64,000 bases of DNA from Tridacna crocea (GCA_943736015.1 OX031066.1:12156245-12220244), one strand, 5' to 3'; counted from the stretch's first letter, positions 12,137 through 24,608 are shown. Program-made: numbers and translations. The notes: generated from the sequence alone by a model not told the origin.

Positions 12137-13910
12137 CTATGAAGTCCAAGGCAAACCCCCCTTGGGAATCATGTCTAATAAATATTGCCTTTGTAGGTCA
12201 GAGGCGCGGGCTGCAAACGGCAACTGATATGGAAATGGAGCTCTTGGATTGAACCCTTGCATGCCCAGGGGCTGGCCCATACGCAGGGCAGCAGCCTGAT
12301 GGGCTTGCAACAAGTTCTGGTGCTGTCTTATAGTCTCTGCCATAGACTCTTTGTAAGCTTGAGTTGCATTTCTTGATGCAGTTACGGGGGAGTCCCTTGG
12401 GGATTCCCTGTCCCTGGATTCTGATTTCTCCTTCATACTACTTGAAGACGAAGAACTAGACTTAGGTTCTTGGGACTGCATTCTCTCAATCTCTTGCTCC
12501 TGTTGCAGAGCTTTCACAAAAGCACTTTTCAACCTGTTAGTGTGTTCCTGTTTTAATGCCTTCTTTTGATTGGTAGTTACACATTGCTCACATATTACAT
12601 TTTTAGATCCAGGCTTTTCGCGTTTCCAGACGGGTGTGAAGTCTGTGCCACACTGAACACATGTGAAAGGATTACATACCATTTTTTCATCCGGATTTTT
12701 ACGTCCTTTTGAAATCAGATTTACATCAATTATGAAATTTACAGCCTCCTCTAATCCTAGGAGATAAACAAAATCTGGACTAGTTAAGTTTGGAATGAAA
12801 TTCATCTCTGGCGGGGGAGGTTTAGGAGGTGGAATCTGAAGAAGTGTTTTCTCTAGCTGTTTCCTCAGAGCCAGTTTAGCTGCAGCTTGTCGTTGTGCTG
12901 GAGTTTCTTCAGGTGCTCTATTCTGAGCCTGTTGCATTTGTCTTAGGGCCTCATTCTGGGACTGAGAGCCCCTGTAATTAGCAACATTATTACTTGAAGA
13001 TCGATTATTTGGCATTTGTTGTTGCTGCTGTTGTTGTTGCAACATTTTCATCTGATTTTGTAAAATTTGTCTTTGATCCACACGAGGGGCCATCACAAGA
13101 GGAGGAGGTCCTTGTGATTTGTTTCCATTCTGTGACGGCTGACTACCGGGTCTAGTTAACTGAGGAGGCTGACTATGGGCAGGCTTTGCTGGCTGCTGTG
13201 GAACTTGATTGCCTCCCCTCACCAGAGGTGGGGGTTGTGACTGATGTTGGTTGGACTGTTGGGGCTTACCAGGCATGTTGTTCTGCATATGATGTGACAT
13301 CTGGCTTACCCGCAATTTTTTTAAGAGCACCAACTTTGCCTCTTCATTTCTGAGTTCAGCTTGCAACTTTTTTATCATTTTCTGCCTGATTTTGATTTCA
13401 TCCATGTGTATTTTCTTCTGACCATTTTGCCGCAACCCAAGTTCATCTATGTCTGACTCATCGGATAACATCACAAGATCTTGTGCAGGTGTTGAAGATT
13501 TTGATGACTTAGTGCTTAAATCCATAGGCACATCTAGATTCATATTTTCTTTCTCACTATCCTCTGAATGCACAGATCCCTCGTCACTTTTGATATTTCT
13601 GTCTTCTCTCTTAACACCAAGATCAACAGGTTGATCAGAACTGTTACTAACAGTAGACTCACCCTCCTTATCTTTATCATTATCAAAAGTATCATCATCA
13701 ACTTCCATTTTCTCCACATCATAACTTTTCTCCGCCTTAATGTCTGTTATGTGACTTGAGTTTTGATTTTTGTCTTCTCCACTAAATGAGGAACCATGAG
13801 TTTCAGTTGTATTGCTCTTCTTGTCGTCAAGCTCTTTCTTTACATCAGGTGAGTGTTTGGCATCACTTTCATCTACCTTTAAATCTTCTGTCTCATTCAC
13901 TTTCTTTGAC
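12137..13910 (-). CDS. GATAD2: GATAD2 coding exon 3 (most of the protein)
   Basis: A 1774-nt terminal coding exon. The acceptor cccaaaatag|GTCAAAG fixes its start at 13910. An apparent start at 13900 is a GTG inside the exon, not an initiator. It contains the PxDL motifs, CR1 coiled coil, Gln run, GATA finger and C-terminus up to the stop at 12139-12137. Confidence 0.92.
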
Positions 13911-15563
13911 CTATTTTGGGAATATGTTGGGTATAAAATAGATGATCCTTAAACCCTTTACCAAACAATTTCTCATTTTTACGACCCTGAGATGGATGCA
14001 TTTTGAAAACATCTTGGGAAAAGGAGAAAATGCTGATAACTAGCATTTTCTCCTTTTCCCACAATGTTTTCTATCCTGCTGGAAACAAATTTCAAAAGCC
14101 CTATAGCAGCAAAAATATCATTCAAACCATACCATTTAAGTGTATGAAAAACATTGTGGAGATGACAATCTGTTACAGTGTGGTCAGTCCAGACAGAAAA
14201 AATGCCGGAGACTAATACTGAGACTGACCGTAACATGTCAGATTGCCATCTTCACGATAATTTCCATACTTTTCAATAGGTCAATTCAAACTGAAATACA
14301 ATTAAGATTTTTTTGAGGGTTGAGATTGTAAGCACTGTTTTAGGAATTGTATGATCCCTTAACTTTAATAAAATGCTGATATTATCACTATACTGAAATG
14401 ACAAGTGTAACAGGTGGTGAAAAAATATCGCGGCTCAACCAGGATTCGAACCCAGGGCCTCGGGAATACCGTTCCTGCACTCTAACCAACTGAGCTACCG
14501 AACCACCTGTCGATACTGCCGCACGATATATCACCAAATACCTGTACTACATTATACCTTTACATCTATCTATGGGATAGACCAGTATACTACACAAGCA
14601 TAATTACCGTTTCTCAGGTTGCCCCTCTTCTTCCTTAGCATCTTCCTCCACGTAAGGTCTTTTTCTAGCAGCGATGTCACTTCCTTCCTTATCAATCCTA
14701 TCAAAAAAGATAACTAAATCATTTTGACCAGTTCTTAATGCTCTAAACTGCTGCAAAAAACCTTCTACAAGGCAAAATCACAGTTGCTGAATACCACCTA
14801 TAGAATTATTCAAATTAGAAATTGTTTAAATCTCAGAACAATAAATACCGTACATGGAATTGACATTTTTAAGTTTGTGGAAAAAACAGTTTAAAATTAT
14901 TTTAATGCCTTACCAATAAAACCCAAGTGTCAACGACCCTGAGGGAGAAGCCTTTGCGAACGAAGAAAAAGGAGAAAATGTAGTTCCTAGCATTTTCTCT
15001 TTTTTCGAAATGTATTATACTCTTTTGCCGACAAACTCCATCATTTGAACCATTTATGTTTGTTATCCACAAATGCTTTCAAATTGAGTAAGTCTGTTGT
15101 ATTTTCATTTGGAAAAGGGTTAACTTTTTCCATGCTATAAACAACAAAAGAAGCTTTTGTACATGTAGATAGTGTAGACCGAGATCTGACGGGGAATAAG
15201 CTGCACTCTGATCTTTGATCTGTAACAATCACTGCTTTATTTGAGATTACCAATGAGTCATCTTTTGATCTAGCAGAAGAAATAGATTTGTAGCCACAGA
15301 GAAAATGCACTTCATTTTCTACTTTTTCCAACTATGCATATTACCCTATCCCTAACCTGCAACTTTGTATCTATTTACATTTTGCAATAGACGGCGGATC
15401 TCTGTTTTTTTTTTTTTTTTTAATTTGTAGTTATCTAGTTAACCATTTGTTTGGGCCACGTTCGAACCAAACGTTTTTATAAAAAAAAAACATACCTCAC
15501 AGCTGATTTTTCCTCCCCACTAACTGTACCACTGTCTTCTTCTGTTATCTCTTTTGACGCCAT
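12137..15563 (-). CDS. GATAD2: Transcriptional repressor p66 (GATAD2), complete, three coding exons
   Basis: p66 proteins are subunits of the NuRD chromatin-remodelling and deacetylase complex. They bridge MBD2/MBD3 to CHD4 in the nucleus. The spliced protein (join of 15563-15496, 14697-14608 and 13910-12137) is 643 aa; human GATAD2A and GATAD2B are 633 and 593. In order I see: an acidic, Ser-rich N-terminus; two PxDL motifs (PVDLG ~147, PMDLS ~181); a SUMO-interaction-like DLVMLSDESD (~197-206); the CR1 coiled coil (~220-256, with EEAKLVLLKKLR) that binds MBD2/3 in this family; a Gln/Pro-rich linker with a Gln run (~344-351); the CR2 GATA zinc finger with Cys470, 473, 493 and 496; an eight-Ser run (~537); and the conserved C-terminal YLLDMIP. 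The start is MASKEITEEDS. A pyrimidine-rich tract plus CAG ends 3 nt before the ATG, so a 5'UTR exon probably lies further upstream. Everything after residue 53 sits in one exon, fewer introns than I recall for vertebrate orthologues. Confidence 0.9.
13951..14096 (+). mobile_element. T1, right part lost; in GATAD2 intron 2
   Basis: aaaccctttaccaaacaatt, short arm, hairpin gctgataactagc, then non-T sequence. Confidence 0.65.
14437..14512 (-). repeat. tRNA-derived SINE head in GATAD2 intron 2
   Basis: The minus strand has a clear A box (tagctcagttggttagagt) and B box (gggttcgaatcctgg), but the acceptor-stem halves ggtggtt and ttgagcc do not pair. It is a tRNA-derived repeat or pseudogene. Confidence 0.6.
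14608..14697 (-). CDS. GATAD2: GATAD2 coding exon 2
   Basis: A 90-nt exon with acceptor ttttttgatag|GATTG and donor AAACG|gtaatt. It enters and leaves in phase 2, joining exon 1 (AG|G, Arg) and exon 3 (CG|G, Arg) without a stop. It encodes a basic then acidic stretch with AARKRPYVEEDAKEEE, similar in character to the N-terminus of vertebrate p66. Confidence 0.8.
14902..15123 (+). mobile_element. T1, diverged; in GATAD2 intron 1
   Basis: TTAATGCCTTACC ... GGAAAAGGGTTAA, with a weakened hairpin (aatgtagttcctagcattt). Confidence 0.72.
15496..15563 (-). CDS. GATAD2: GATAD2 coding exon 1
   Basis: Encodes residues 1-22 plus two bases of codon 23. The ATG is at 15563-15561. The donor reads GTGAG|gtatgt at 15496/15495. 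A likely acceptor (tcttcttttcag) at 15568-15567 suggests the exon begins at 15566 and that an untranslated exon precedes it. Confidence 0.8.
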
Positions 15564-15839
15564 TTTCTGAAAAGAAGATGACACACTTCAGCCACAGTTT
15601 AAATTTCCCATATATTTCCTCACTAGTCAGAATTGGAAAATGCGATCTGAACTTTCAAGCACAAAATTACTGAAGGTCAACTATACAAATGAAATGACTT
15701 GAACGTAGGAATACAAAATAGAGCTGTCACTGAATGTGACCTAACCCGCCAGCGCTTTGACAGAAACAGGCAATTACTAGTATTTTGTACGACACACGGA
15801 CGAACACATGGACAGACAGGCTGATTCCAGTATACCCTA

Positions 15840-16015
15840 GAAAACATTCGTACTGTGGGAGTATCCAAGATTTTCTTAATTTGTAAGTAACATAACTTCT
15901 GATTGGCTATACCGAAAGGTTTAGCCAATCAGAAGTTGCATTACTTTCAAATATAGAAAATTCTGGTGAAGAAGGCAAAGAATGTTCTTAACAATGGTTG
16001 GTGAATACAGGCCCT
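15840..16015. mobile_element. Q-family MITE, left end uncertain
   Basis: Inner palindrome cttctgattggct / agccaatcagaag and right end aatggttggtgaatacaggc match copies at 25828 and 53187. Confidence 0.6.
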
Positions 16016-16067
16016 GGATATACTTGGACTGTAAAACCATGACAGTATGAGGAATAGACAAATATTA

Positions 16068-16855
16068 CCTTCAGTCTGAAGGTCTGCTCTGATGCTATTT
16101 TTGTTTCTGGCCTTCGCAGGCCTTCATTCAGCCCTCTTTAAATACTTCTGGAATTAATACAATTTTACCCACATCTTTTCAAACGGCTCTATGCAACAAA
16201 TTTTCCAATGACAGCTAATAAAATGGGCATGGATTGTTAGATAAATGATTAATCTTTAACAGCACACAAAATGTGCTGCAAAATACCAATTAAATCAATG
16301 GAAATTTACCCTTTTTCACAATGCAAATAAATCCAGTGTAATTTGTAAACAACTAACACTGCAACTTCCATTAAACAGGTATGCGCACTCAACGGAATTT
16401 GAATTTCGTACAGTCTGGTTCCCTAACCCGAAACACCCGAAACAAGTTCGTTCATTCAAGGTGCGTTTGTTTAAAGCAAAATTCACAACTAAACCGTACC
16501 GTAGCGTGTCAGAGATACTGCGATTTCTGCCGAGACATGCGCATTGATGACATCACCGAGTTTTGATTTCTGGTGAAGAGATTCAACGGTTATTTACATT
16601 GAAAAGTACAGATTTGCACAAAGGTAAGAGTTGGATATCAAGTAACATCAATTTTTTGGTAAAGATTAATAATTTATCTAACGATCCATGCCCATTTTAT
16701 TAGCCGTCATTGGAAATTTTGTCGCATGGAGCATTTCGAAAAGATGCGGGTAAAATCGTATTTTTTCCAGATACTTTAAATGAAGGTTGGTCTGAAGATG
16801 TATGCGAAGAACCGTAACAAAAATAGCTTCAGAGCAGACACCTTCAGACTGAATG
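16068..16855. mobile_element. S-family foldback element, ~790 bp
   Basis: Ends ccttcagtctgaagg and ccttcagactgaatg continue into ~190-bp inverted arms (for example ttttattagccgtcattgg near 16700 against its complement near 16210). They enclose ~400 bp of unique sequence. Direct repeats tagacaaatatt flank it (16055-16066, 16856-16867). Confidence 0.75.
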
Positions 16856-17069
16856 TAGACAAATATTTAAGCTTTCTCAACTGCTTTAGCACAGTTAACA
16901 AAGAAAGAACTGATCCCAGTATGCAAGTAAATGCAGTAATTCTTCCAGCTTCAAACCAAAACATGTACAAGCTACTATAGATAACTGGCAAGTCAACCAC
17001 ATACCATAAGATTAGGACATGGGTTAAATATGTACTTGGTTAGCCTAATTGGATCTACAGTTATTCTTC

Positions 17070-17281
17070 TTAACCCTTTACCAAATGGCAAAATTTTGGA
17101 CTAGTCCAAATTGAAAGCATTTGCAGACAAACAAAATAAATGTTAATCAAAAATTAAAAAATGATTTGGGAGGTGTAGAAAACATTGCTAGTTACCAGCA
17201 TTTTCTCCTTCTTCCACAATGTTTTCAAAGGCTTTCTTTCTCTGGGTCGTTAAAAGTCGGGATTGTGTGATAAAGAGTTAA
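17070..17281 (-). mobile_element. T1 with left hairpin arm deleted
   Basis: TTAACCCTTTACC ... ATAAAGAGTTAA. The left arm jumps from aaaacattg to ctagttaccagc. Confidence 0.8.
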
Positions 17282-17999
17282 GTTGTCATGCAACCTGTGC
17301 AATAATGATGGGAAAATGGTTCAACAGACAGCTTTTGCCGTTTCGGACTCGCATCTGGCTTCTATGACCTAATTAACAGTCAAGCATGTTGACACTTGAC
17401 GACCTCATGAAAACAGATTCATAATAACCATATACCAATAAATACTCTCAAATTGCTACCGAGTTGAACAACCAGTATTTAAAACATCAATTATTTCACA
17501 AAGTAAGAAAAAGATAACATGCATTTGCGGGTTTAAACCACGTGAAAAAGTCTTCCGAAAAAAAAAAAAGCTCACAGATATTCGACCAACTTCCGGTTGA
17601 TGCTGAAATTTGCATATTATCCGAAAAAGGACACCGGTCCCTTTGTTGTCCAACATCAGAAAATTCTATTAACATTTATCTACTTATAGTAATCTAACTC
17701 AAATCAAAGTTTAAAGGCAAAAGGAAATCTTACTTGCATAGCAAAGACATTCTCTCATTCATATATAGCACAGCTGATTGATTTTCATATCTATCTTCAA
17801 TATTTTCAAAATTGCTGATAAGAGGGTAAAAATCGATAAAATTTGCAGAATCTTCCACAACTCATTAAGAAAATTTGTGACAATCACCATATAAGTCACT
17901 TCAAATTGATAAAAACAGAAGAGGAATAAACTTAAATATTCGTAATTTAAGTTACTATAATTAACCCCATTCAATAATCACTTGCCTATTCGTTTACAT

Positions 18000-18060
18000 C
18001 ATTTTTCCCTGACCGGTCGTTCTTTCGATCTGTCTATCTAAGATGGCTGCTTGTCTTCAG
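18000..18060 (-). promoter_or_regulatory. Possible upstream GATAD2 5' exon or promoter region
   Basis: A less AT-rich patch with CpGs (gaccggtcgttctttcgatc) upstream of GATAD2. The first coding exon seems to need an upstream untranslated exon. The link is a guess. Confidence 0.15.
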
Positions 18061-18390
18061 GGGTTCACCTTTAGTGTATCATGGAGCAAACAAACAATTT
18101 GTTTACCGATAAATAACATCTTAACTAATGATTGGATTGAAACGGTCACGTGACTATTTCAGGAATCTATTACCACATGTACATTACTCTGATGACCCGA
18201 TCTCAAAATAGAACCGTCTGTCACAGTCACGTGTGAGCATATGTATATAGAGACGTAAGTAGTTAAAGTCGTAATCAATAAACGCTGCTAACACACCGTG
18301 CGCATAGGTGAAATGCGAGGAAAATGCTCATAACTTTAATAACGGTATCTTAATTGATGTTTTAATAATTAACTGAATTTATTTAAATCC

Positions 18391-18650
18391 TTAACAAACA
18401 CCAAAAGTTTAGACTGACCCAAGTTCAAAGCGATTGCAGACAACAACTGAGTTATACGATACGTACCTGGTTAGATCTAGATCTGCATTTCTGTACATAG
18501 AAAATTAATTTTCTCTCAACCATGGACCGTATACTCACTTATACATAAGATCCCATGTCTAAAGGGGCAGGTGGAAATGCCAAAAAGGAGAAAATACTGG
18601 TAGACAGCATTAATTCTTTCATTTTGCCACAATGTTTTTATTCTAAGCCA
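18391..18650 (-). mobile_element. T1, old diverged copy
   Basis: ccttaacaaacaccaaaagt at left and aaaaaggagaaaatactggt at the hairpin; an insertion separates them. Confidence 0.45.
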
Positions 18651-19624
18651 TAGGGCTGTCCAAGTGATTAGAATTAGGAAATCGTGTTATAAAAGTTGTA
18701 ATGATAATATTTCTCTGCAATACTTTAATCCCATTGCTCATGAGTTATAAAGATCTAGATCTACCAGGAAAATGTAGATCTTTATTTTATTCAGGGATCT
18801 TATATATGTAGGCTATATAAGATCCCTGTTTTATTCAACGGTATCCGGCAGAAAAGCTAAATGTAAAATTCTACCTAAAACACAGCTATACGGTAGAGCC
18901 TACAGATAAGTCAAATGAAATGAATATACACCAATCGTTCGAACTGATTGAGAAGATTTCAGGGGATGACATCAAGAAAAGAAGTATTGAAGAAATAAAT
19001 AAATGTAGGTGTAAATTGTCCAATATACCGTGGGCTCATTAGCTGCATAGGCCTAACAACTGACACATCATGAAAAGCGCATTAGATCTAAAAATTCACA
19101 TAAATTTATCTGTTTGTCAATGAGCAATCAAAAACGCTATGGAAATTCTGTACTCATGGGGGTGGAGTGGGGGTGGGATGGTCTAAGTGCCATTGCTATG
19201 CCCAATAAAGTTCGACTGATTTAGTCCTACTGACAGGAAGAATAAACTAGTCTTAGATCTAGGTAATAAAAGTAACTGCCCCTTAATCGAAATCCGCCAA
19301 TCGTCCCCGGACAAGAACCATAGAGCTGAAAGCGGAACTCGTCGGTGAAAAATAATCCATTCCTGTCTGGACTCATTAATCTCAAGTGATTTTGGTTAAA
19401 CCATGTTTACATAGCCTTACAAAATGAAGTCATTTGTCAAACAAACAAACTATATGTGAAGCAAGACGTCGGACCTTACAGTACCGGGGTGTCATACAGA
19501 TGAAAGAAACTATTTTAAACATGTTTTATTCGACAGAATTACAATATACATGTACATGAAAAATACAAATACTTTAAATTGACAAAAAAATAATCCTGCA
19601 GAAATGGGTTGGAACGGAAGCAAA

Positions 19625-19765
19625 CTATGTGCAAAGGTGTTGTCTGCGCATGTCATATTCTTCAAGGATTCGACCTGTCTTATATGACACATCAAGTGCT
19701 ATCCCTGATATCAGGCTGATTGTAGTAATACGCGCTATATAAATTAGCAATGGAGAAAATGGTTT
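19625..19765 (-). repeat. V-family repeat fragment
   Basis: gcatgtcatattcttc ... cttatatgacacatc followed by an acgcgctatataa segment matches the end of the 22470 and 38746 copies. Confidence 0.55.
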
Positions 19766-21124
19766 GATGTATAGGCCCACATTAAAAAAAAACAGGATCA
19801 TGGGGAAAAAGCTAAATATGTATGTAAGAAATAAACTTTCCAAAGAGGTCCATAAAGCGGTTCTTCAGCTTATAATGGCTATGCTGCTCTATGTCTTCAT
19901 ATCCTCAGTTTTTTTTACCATGTTTTTCCTTTTTTTGTGGTATTTGTCGAAGACAATACCACTTTAAGCTCAATATTGAAGTTTGAAGACCGTATATCGT
20001 ATTTTGTTGAAAGCATAAGGAAATAAACCCGATTGAAATAATTTTTTCTCAGACAAATGAATTTTATCGGTCATTCATATATAATTGGGAATGGCATATC
20101 AAAATACACTGCGTGAGGTCATCAATCGTGGAAATACATTTTTTAGGCCAGGGAATCCCTTGCCTATAGGGATCGTAAGCTGCCTATTCAGACAAAAATG
20201 TTGGACGGTGTGTCCACTCTATATCGCTGAGTCCGCCAAAACAACTAGTTTCCCAAGTATATACAGAGATTGCTTATCACACGGTCTGAATGCTTTCCTT
20301 TCCTCAAAACTTTCATCTGCAAAATGCCATGGAATTGCAAGGGTATTATCCTTTAATAACTGACCAGTGTGTGTTTTTTATCCCGTTTTTGTCATTAACA
20401 CTGACCTAATAAAGGCGTAACCCAATGAACTTGGCTTTATCCGGCAGCTGTGTATTCTTACGCGCTATATACGGTTAATATCTATAACGCTCTCTCTTGC
20501 ACTCCGGATCATTCACATTCAGGTATGGTGAGATTAACGAACGACGACTCTGCTCGGAGTTTGTCTATAGATAACGTTGCGTTGACATTTGAACATGTGT
20601 GTCACAAAACACGTCTCCGCTAAAATGCGATTGTAAATAAAGCAAACTACATATAGAATATTGGCCCGTGTTATGTTTATCACTTTTTCTTATGTTTATC
20701 GACTAAATCTAGGGTACTTCAGCGGAATGCTGGAGAAATCGGCCCCTGGAGAAATCGTCCCCAAACTGCTTCTTTGGTGAAATCGTCCCCAAATAAAATT
20801 TTAGAAAAATCGACCCAAACATCAAATTTCATTCATATCGTTAATCAAGTTGTCTATAAAAATATTTTTGAAATTTCGTTGGCTTTAGTATGTACATTAT
20901 GTGTATTATTTACCTTTATCCAAGAGTTATTTGGTAGTTTTGTCATTGTTTATATTGCCTATTTCACACTGATAGGATGTATTTCACACCTTTTACACCT
21001 GTCATAAATAGATTACACCTGTGTGATTCTTAAAAATGTCTTTGATTGACTTTGATTTGAAACCAAATAAATGCTTATAATTTTTTTCTGTAGTCGTTCG
21101 CTTGTCATTTAATGTATGTTTTTT

Positions 21125-21126
<2 letters not shown>

Positions 21127-21160
<34 letters not shown>

Positions 21161-21168
21161 CTCTCTCC
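21127..21168. repeat. (TC)n microsatellite
   Basis: About 20 TC units with one CG interruption. Confidence 0.9.
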
Positions 21169-22469
21169 TAGTGTCATATGACATACCTGTGACCATACCT
21201 GTGACCAATACCATTTAGTAGGGGCATCAGTGTCTCTGACACACATATTTCTAGTGTTCACTAGGGCTTGTGTGCATCCAAATATTTCCGGTCCATAACT
21301 TCTACAATTGTGGATGGATTTCAAAATAATTTGACACAATTGACCTCCATCACGGTTAGATGTGCCATTTGAAACATCTGTTCAAGTAAGTTCAAGATTA
21401 AGGCCACACTGAAGGCCAATTTTTCGTCCGAACCATAACTCCTACATTTTGGGATAGATTCCGATATAAATTAGCATAATGCATTGTTCTCCATCATGAG
21501 CAGAAGTTCCCTTTGAAACATTTATTCAGGTCCAGGGTCTAGGTCAAGCTTGAGAGTCAAATGTTCGCGGGCTTGACACAAGTTGTCCTTGGACAACGAT
21601 TATGAATTAGGATTAACGTCTTTTTAAATTATGTAGATATAAGTATCAAAGCTCAAGTCACAGTGACTTGTCCGAAAATAGGCAAGTAAAATAGGAAAAC
21701 CGAGCCTAATCGTTTTCCTAAAACAATCCGACCTTTTCACAGTATTTTATTGAGAAAATATTTTGGCTAAAAGAGAATTTGCTTGTAACAAGGAATTCCT
21801 CCCAATTTCCCCAAAACCTTACTTTTCAATATACACGAAGAACTACTTTGGATTTTTCATCTACAACTTCCTTCAAATATGACCATTTCAAAATTTCGTC
21901 GACTTGTGGAAGGTAGAGGCAACATGACCAACTGCCATATCACTCCAATCTTTGTTATTCATTACATTTTACCTTGATATCTTTCTTACATGTATTTTCA
22001 TTGAAACCAATAAAAATAAATATGTTCTTGCGTCATAAATGTTAAAAAATAAAGTCATTCAGGACTACAAGACATCACATGTCTCAAAAAATTTATATAA
22101 TAAAAGTTGGTATTGCGCCGATTGAATGCGGTTCAATTTTTACTTGGGATTGTTTACAAGCACGACAAATTACTAAGTATTCTAAGCCATTATCAAGCAC
22201 CCCATAACTGTGAGCACATGCCTAGCTCTGGCTTAATTAGTTTCTGGCTGGTGCTTTCTAGTATAAGTTCAAAATTTCCTGATAAAACCAAGAATTCCAG
22301 GGGCTTAGTGGAATCCGCTTGTATCCCTGTCCGTCTACCTGTTTGTATTAATTAAAATTGACCTTATGTGTTGTTTGGTATCCTCAATTTCCTGGCCTTC
22401 AGTACTATCAGTACTTTGATTTTTTATTGAAACTAGCTTCACTGGCTCATACCCTTCTGTTGGCGCAAT

Positions 22470-22830
22470 GATTGCATGTCATATTCTTCGAAGATTCGAC
22501 TCTCTTATATGACGCATCACTAGCCCCGAAAGCGGGCAGACTGTAATATTACGCTCTACAAAGTAGCAATGTAGAAAATAACTTTTATCAATACATTTGA
22601 GGAGAAACGAGACCTGCTTTAGCTCCAGATTTCTCTAAACTGCTGATTATAGCTGAGTGAATTGTACGAGGTATAGTGTTTTATTAAGTAAATTTTTATT
22701 TTAGTTTGAAATTCAAAGTAACGGTTGTCGCGTAGGAAAGTGGTTCCGCTCTGAACCCAGGATGCCCAAATTAGATAAATGAGTATTTATAGAATGCCAT
22801 CTAGCGGGAGATAATGTACTGATCGCTTGT
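22470..22830 (-). repeat. V-family interspersed repeat
   Basis: Reverse orientation of the 38746-39280 copy: shares gacgcatcactagcc, agagcgtaatattac (complement), gtaacggttgtcgcgtagg and gcatcctgggt (complement). No coding frame. Confidence 0.6.
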
Positions 22831-23663
22831 TCCTTGGCCTTTTCGTTCCAAAAACCAGTTCGTTCCATGGGTTGTTCATTCTAAGATTGCGCGATATTCC
22901 ATTTGATTGGGCATGAATGTTCATAGATCTAAATAACTTATTGTAATATTTGGAATTAAATGCTTACGACCAAAGATGTTTCGAATCATAGTTTTAGAAC
23001 AGGCACAAATTTGGTTATATTCCATAATATTCACATGGTTGCTTTTCATTATCCATCATGCATCCTACTGTCATAAGTACTCTCCCTTCAACCACAAAAA
23101 AAATATCTATTTCCTCAGCAGGTTGACTTTCAAGCCAATATTTGGATAATATTTCTCTTATTCTTTCAAATTATTAACTCCGCACAATGGCTTCCGTCAC
23201 AAAAACCACTTCAGCGCTCTCAACGCTTTGATTATACACGTAAAAGCCTCATATGGGAGATTTTCACGAATTTTGTACACATTAGGTCGAGGCATAGGAT
23301 AAAAAAAAATGTTATGCAGAGGACAACATGTGCCACTTATGCTCTGACAGTATATATGATCTAATCCCTTTTTTTTCTGCGAATTGGATCTAGGTCAAGC
23401 CCTATCGATAACCTCCAATTTACAGACACGATGCTCTAAAAGCCCCAATAGCGACCAAAAGTAAACAATGCAGGTCATAAAAGGCAGATAGATTTAGAAG
23501 TTACTAGTTAAAAGATAGTAAATAAATGTGAAGATGACGAATGTACAGATGGCTGCAGTATTAGTCACTGAGAAAGAAATGAATTACTGAGATACATCAA
23601 AAGTTGCTAGGTCGCTCTGTTGCCAAAAGGTTAAGTTTGAAGTAGCATTATTCGGGTTCTTTC

Positions 23664-23892
23664 TTAACCCTTTACTCCATAGATACTCATTTCTACACAT
23701 TGCTTGTCGGAGCCTTTGGAAAACATTGTGGCTAAAGGTGAAATTGCTCGTGACGAGCAATTTCACCTTTTGCAACAATGTTTTCTACACTATCTAAAGG
23801 TGTCATATACACATAAGAAACGGCTTCATCCTTGGTGTTATTTAGGGTCATTTAGAGATACCATAGAAATGCTTTATGGTGTAAAAGGTTAA
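23664..23892 (+). mobile_element. T2 hairpin MITE, full length
   Basis: TTAACCCTTTACTCC ... GGTGTAAAAGGTTAA; core ctcgtgacgag. Confidence 0.85.
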
Positions 23893-23984
23893 GATCGACT
23901 CGAAAAGTTTCGTTTAAGCTATGTAGAAGGACAAAGGTTAAGTTTGATTCGAGTTCTACATTAAGTAGGCACCTATCATAAGAG

Positions 23985-24380
23985 CATCTTCGCTAGCCAA
24001 GTTTACGATCACTACGAGGATCTTACCTTGGCGGATTGAGCCCGATTTCGAGATTCCTGTGATGCGCCCTCTATTGGATGCTGGTTATTACTCCCTTTTA
24101 CATCATGTTTCTAAAATCAAATGAAATATCGTTTTACAAACCGCTTACGAATACACACGAAGCGATAAGCAGACATCCACGTGTTTTACCTATTATTCGA
24201 AAGGTAGAGACCGTGTTCTATTTTTATCAAAGGTGAAATGCTACGAGCGATTTTATTCGATGCAGCTAGAGCTGGCTGCATCCAATGAAAAGGCGTATGG
24301 GGGGGGGGGTTTGTAAAAATCAAGCTCAATCCGCCAAGGTAAGATCCACGTAGTGATCGTAAACTTGGCTCGCGAAGATG
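23985..24380. mobile_element. M-family element with 57-bp ends and 9-bp target duplication
   Basis: catcttcgctagccaagttt at left and its near-perfect complement at right, continuing to ttggcggattgagc. Flanked by identical tcataagag (23976-23984 and 24381-24389). The 9-bp duplication is typical of Mutator-like elements. Non-coding; the interior has a C10-like G run. Confidence 0.82.
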
Positions 24381-24529
24381 TCATAAGAGATAGTTCTCGG
24401 ATTATTGTTATTCACATGCTCAGGCCTGTAACTTACGGGTCAACCCTCTTGGCATATTTGTAGTCGAGTCTAGGTCTTTAAACTTACATAGATAAGTTAA
24501 GAAAGAGTTCGACCTAGTATTGTTACAGC

Positions 24530-24608
24530 ATGGCCTTTCATGACACAATAGTACTGACAGTTTTGGTGCTGGTCGTTATGACCTCAGGATTTCGCTGGAA
24601 GGACTGTG
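24530..24608 (+). CDS. GM2A: GM2A-like 1 exon 1 (signal peptide)
   Basis: Starts at ATG 24530 (MAFHDTIVLTVLVLV...) and ends TGTG|gtaggt in phase 1. It is followed by a 604-bp intron holding two tandem G-family elements. Confidence 0.8.

Larger units (their letters stand above)
18651..23663. other. Intergenic, no gene recognised
   Basis: AT-rich. Contains V-family pieces (19625-19765, 22470-22830) and a (TC)n run. Short open frames (for example 20085-20363, 22107-22355) resemble no family I know. Confidence 0.4.

Noticed and set aside
13898-13900. Start of p66 at 13900
   Set aside because: The codon is GTG, an acceptor lies 10 nt upstream, and two good upstream exons restore an ATG start.
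14437-14512. Functional tRNA gene on the minus strand
   Set aside because: A and B boxes are good but the acceptor stem does not pair, and similar heads occur elsewhere as repeats.
20085-20363. 92-codon plus-strand frame
   Set aside because: No recognisable domain; AT-rich intergenic setting.
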